5,473 nt of DNA, taken from positions 1 through 5,473 of the forward strand of contig JAKPBM010000316.1 in assembly GCA_029778935.1 (NCBI GenBank), written 5' to 3'. A program made the position numbers and the translations under genes. The first letter of the stretch is position 1; each line of letters opens with the position of its first letter. This document shows, piece after piece, positions 5,031 to 5,473 of this stretch. This DNA is from Bacillota bacterium (GTDB lineage: Bacteria; Bacillota; Clostridia; Oscillospirales; QAMX01). The notes under the pieces are model-generated. The model was not told where the DNA came from and made no database searches. It worked only from the letters and a program-made list of their open reading frames with translations.

Positions 5031-5473
5031 TTATTCGTTTTCTTCCCCGTGGTCGTGGTCCGTATGGCAAACGTCGCACTCGCCGGCGCAGCCGATAATC
5101 GGCACCGGGTCGATGCCCTGCCGGCGGTAGTAATCCGCGAGGGCGGATTTGACGGCCTCCTCCGCCAGCACCGAGCAGTGCATCTTCACCGGCGGCAGCT
5201 CGTCCAGCGCTTCCACTACAGCGGTGTTGGTAAGCTTTAAAGCGTCCTGCACGGACTTTCCTTTAATCAGCTCCGTGGCCATGGAGCTGGTGGCCACTGC
5301 GGCGGCGCAGCCGAAGGTCTGGAACTTGACGTCCACGATGACATCGTTTTCGATCTTCAGATAGATTTTCATGATGTCGCCGCATTTCATATTGCCAACC
5401 TGGCCGACGCCGTTGGCATCCTCAATTACACCCACGTTTCTGGGGTGCATAAAATGGTCCATTACTTTTTCCG
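5031..5473 (-). CDS. iscU: IscU/NifU-N type Fe-S cluster assembly scaffold, 5' end cut off by window edge
   Basis: The protein matches IscU throughout. Upstream of the internal Met at 5460-5462 the frame stays open and reads (S)-E-K-V before MDHFMHPRNVG, as in the IscU opening YSEKVxDH, so the true start lies just outside the window. Counting from that Met, the cluster ligands are C27 and D29 (CGD), C52 (FGC) and C96 with H95 (MHC), within the LPPVKMHC block (89-96) that chaperones recognise. The cytosolic scaffold receives sulfur from a cysteine desulfurase and passes 2Fe-2S/4Fe-4S clusters to target proteins. The C-terminus has an added tail, C125-x3-C129-x2-C132-H-x2-H-x-H followed by acidic residues, absent from E. 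coli IscU. A nifS/iscS gene is expected upstream but cannot be seen. The stop at 5031-5033 is followed by a terminator. Confidence 0.95.
   Translation of the reverse strand, partial: EKVMDHFMHPRNVGVIEDANGVGQVGNMKCGDIMKIYLKIENDVIVDVKFQTFGCAAAVATSSMATELIKGKSVQDALKLTNTAVVEALDELPPVKMHCSVLAEEAVKSALADYYRRQGIDPVPIIGCAGECDVCHTDHDHGEENE

Overview
The window looks like chromosomal DNA from a GC-rich, spore-forming Firmicute. A member of the class Clostridia, perhaps an Oscillospirales-type gut anaerobe, is my best guess. That placement is inference from gene content: a Soj/Spo0J (ParA/ParB) pair with canonical parS sites, a SpoIIQ-like sporulation protein, a CymR-like Rrf2 regulator and a clostridial-style IscU. 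I see no mobile elements, CRISPR array, tRNA or rRNA. All seven genes lie on the minus strand, so transcription runs right to left. No stretch over 300 bases lacks a gene.

Right to left: (1) An Fe-S scaffold gene (iscU type) enters from the right edge without its first few codons and ends at a strong terminator (4996-5020). (2) A spacer of about 300 bases holds three parS sites (two perfect 16-mers and one 15/16 match) and a near-consensus sigma-A promoter. (3) That promoter drives a compact run: parA (soj), parB (spo0J), a single-pass membrane coiled-coil protein of unknown function, and a GNAT acetyltransferase. A GC hairpin follows. (4) A separate spoIIQ-like M23 (LytM) gene has a perfect Shine-Dalgarno and an upstream match to the forespore sigma-F promoter. 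It ends at an 18-bp-stem bidirectional terminator. (5) A 30-bp near-perfect palindrome overlaps the likely promoter of a cysteine-free, CymR-like Rrf2 regulator. The next gene, 11 bases on, encodes a PatB/MalY-type cystathionine beta-lyase that runs off the left edge.

The genes suggest three themes: chromosome segregation and origin organisation (parABS plus the membrane coiled-coil protein), the forespore side of engulfment (SpoIIQ, with Soj/Spo0J also linked to sporulation), and sulfur handling (IscU; a CymR-like regulator with a C-S lyase). Since parS clusters normally lie near oriC and genes tend to be co-oriented with replication, the origin is probably off the right side of the window; this is inference. 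I found no clearly novel system. The least explained items are the coiled-coil protein in the parAB operon, its in-frame, SD-less junction with the acetyltransferase, and the Cys/His tail of the IscU protein.
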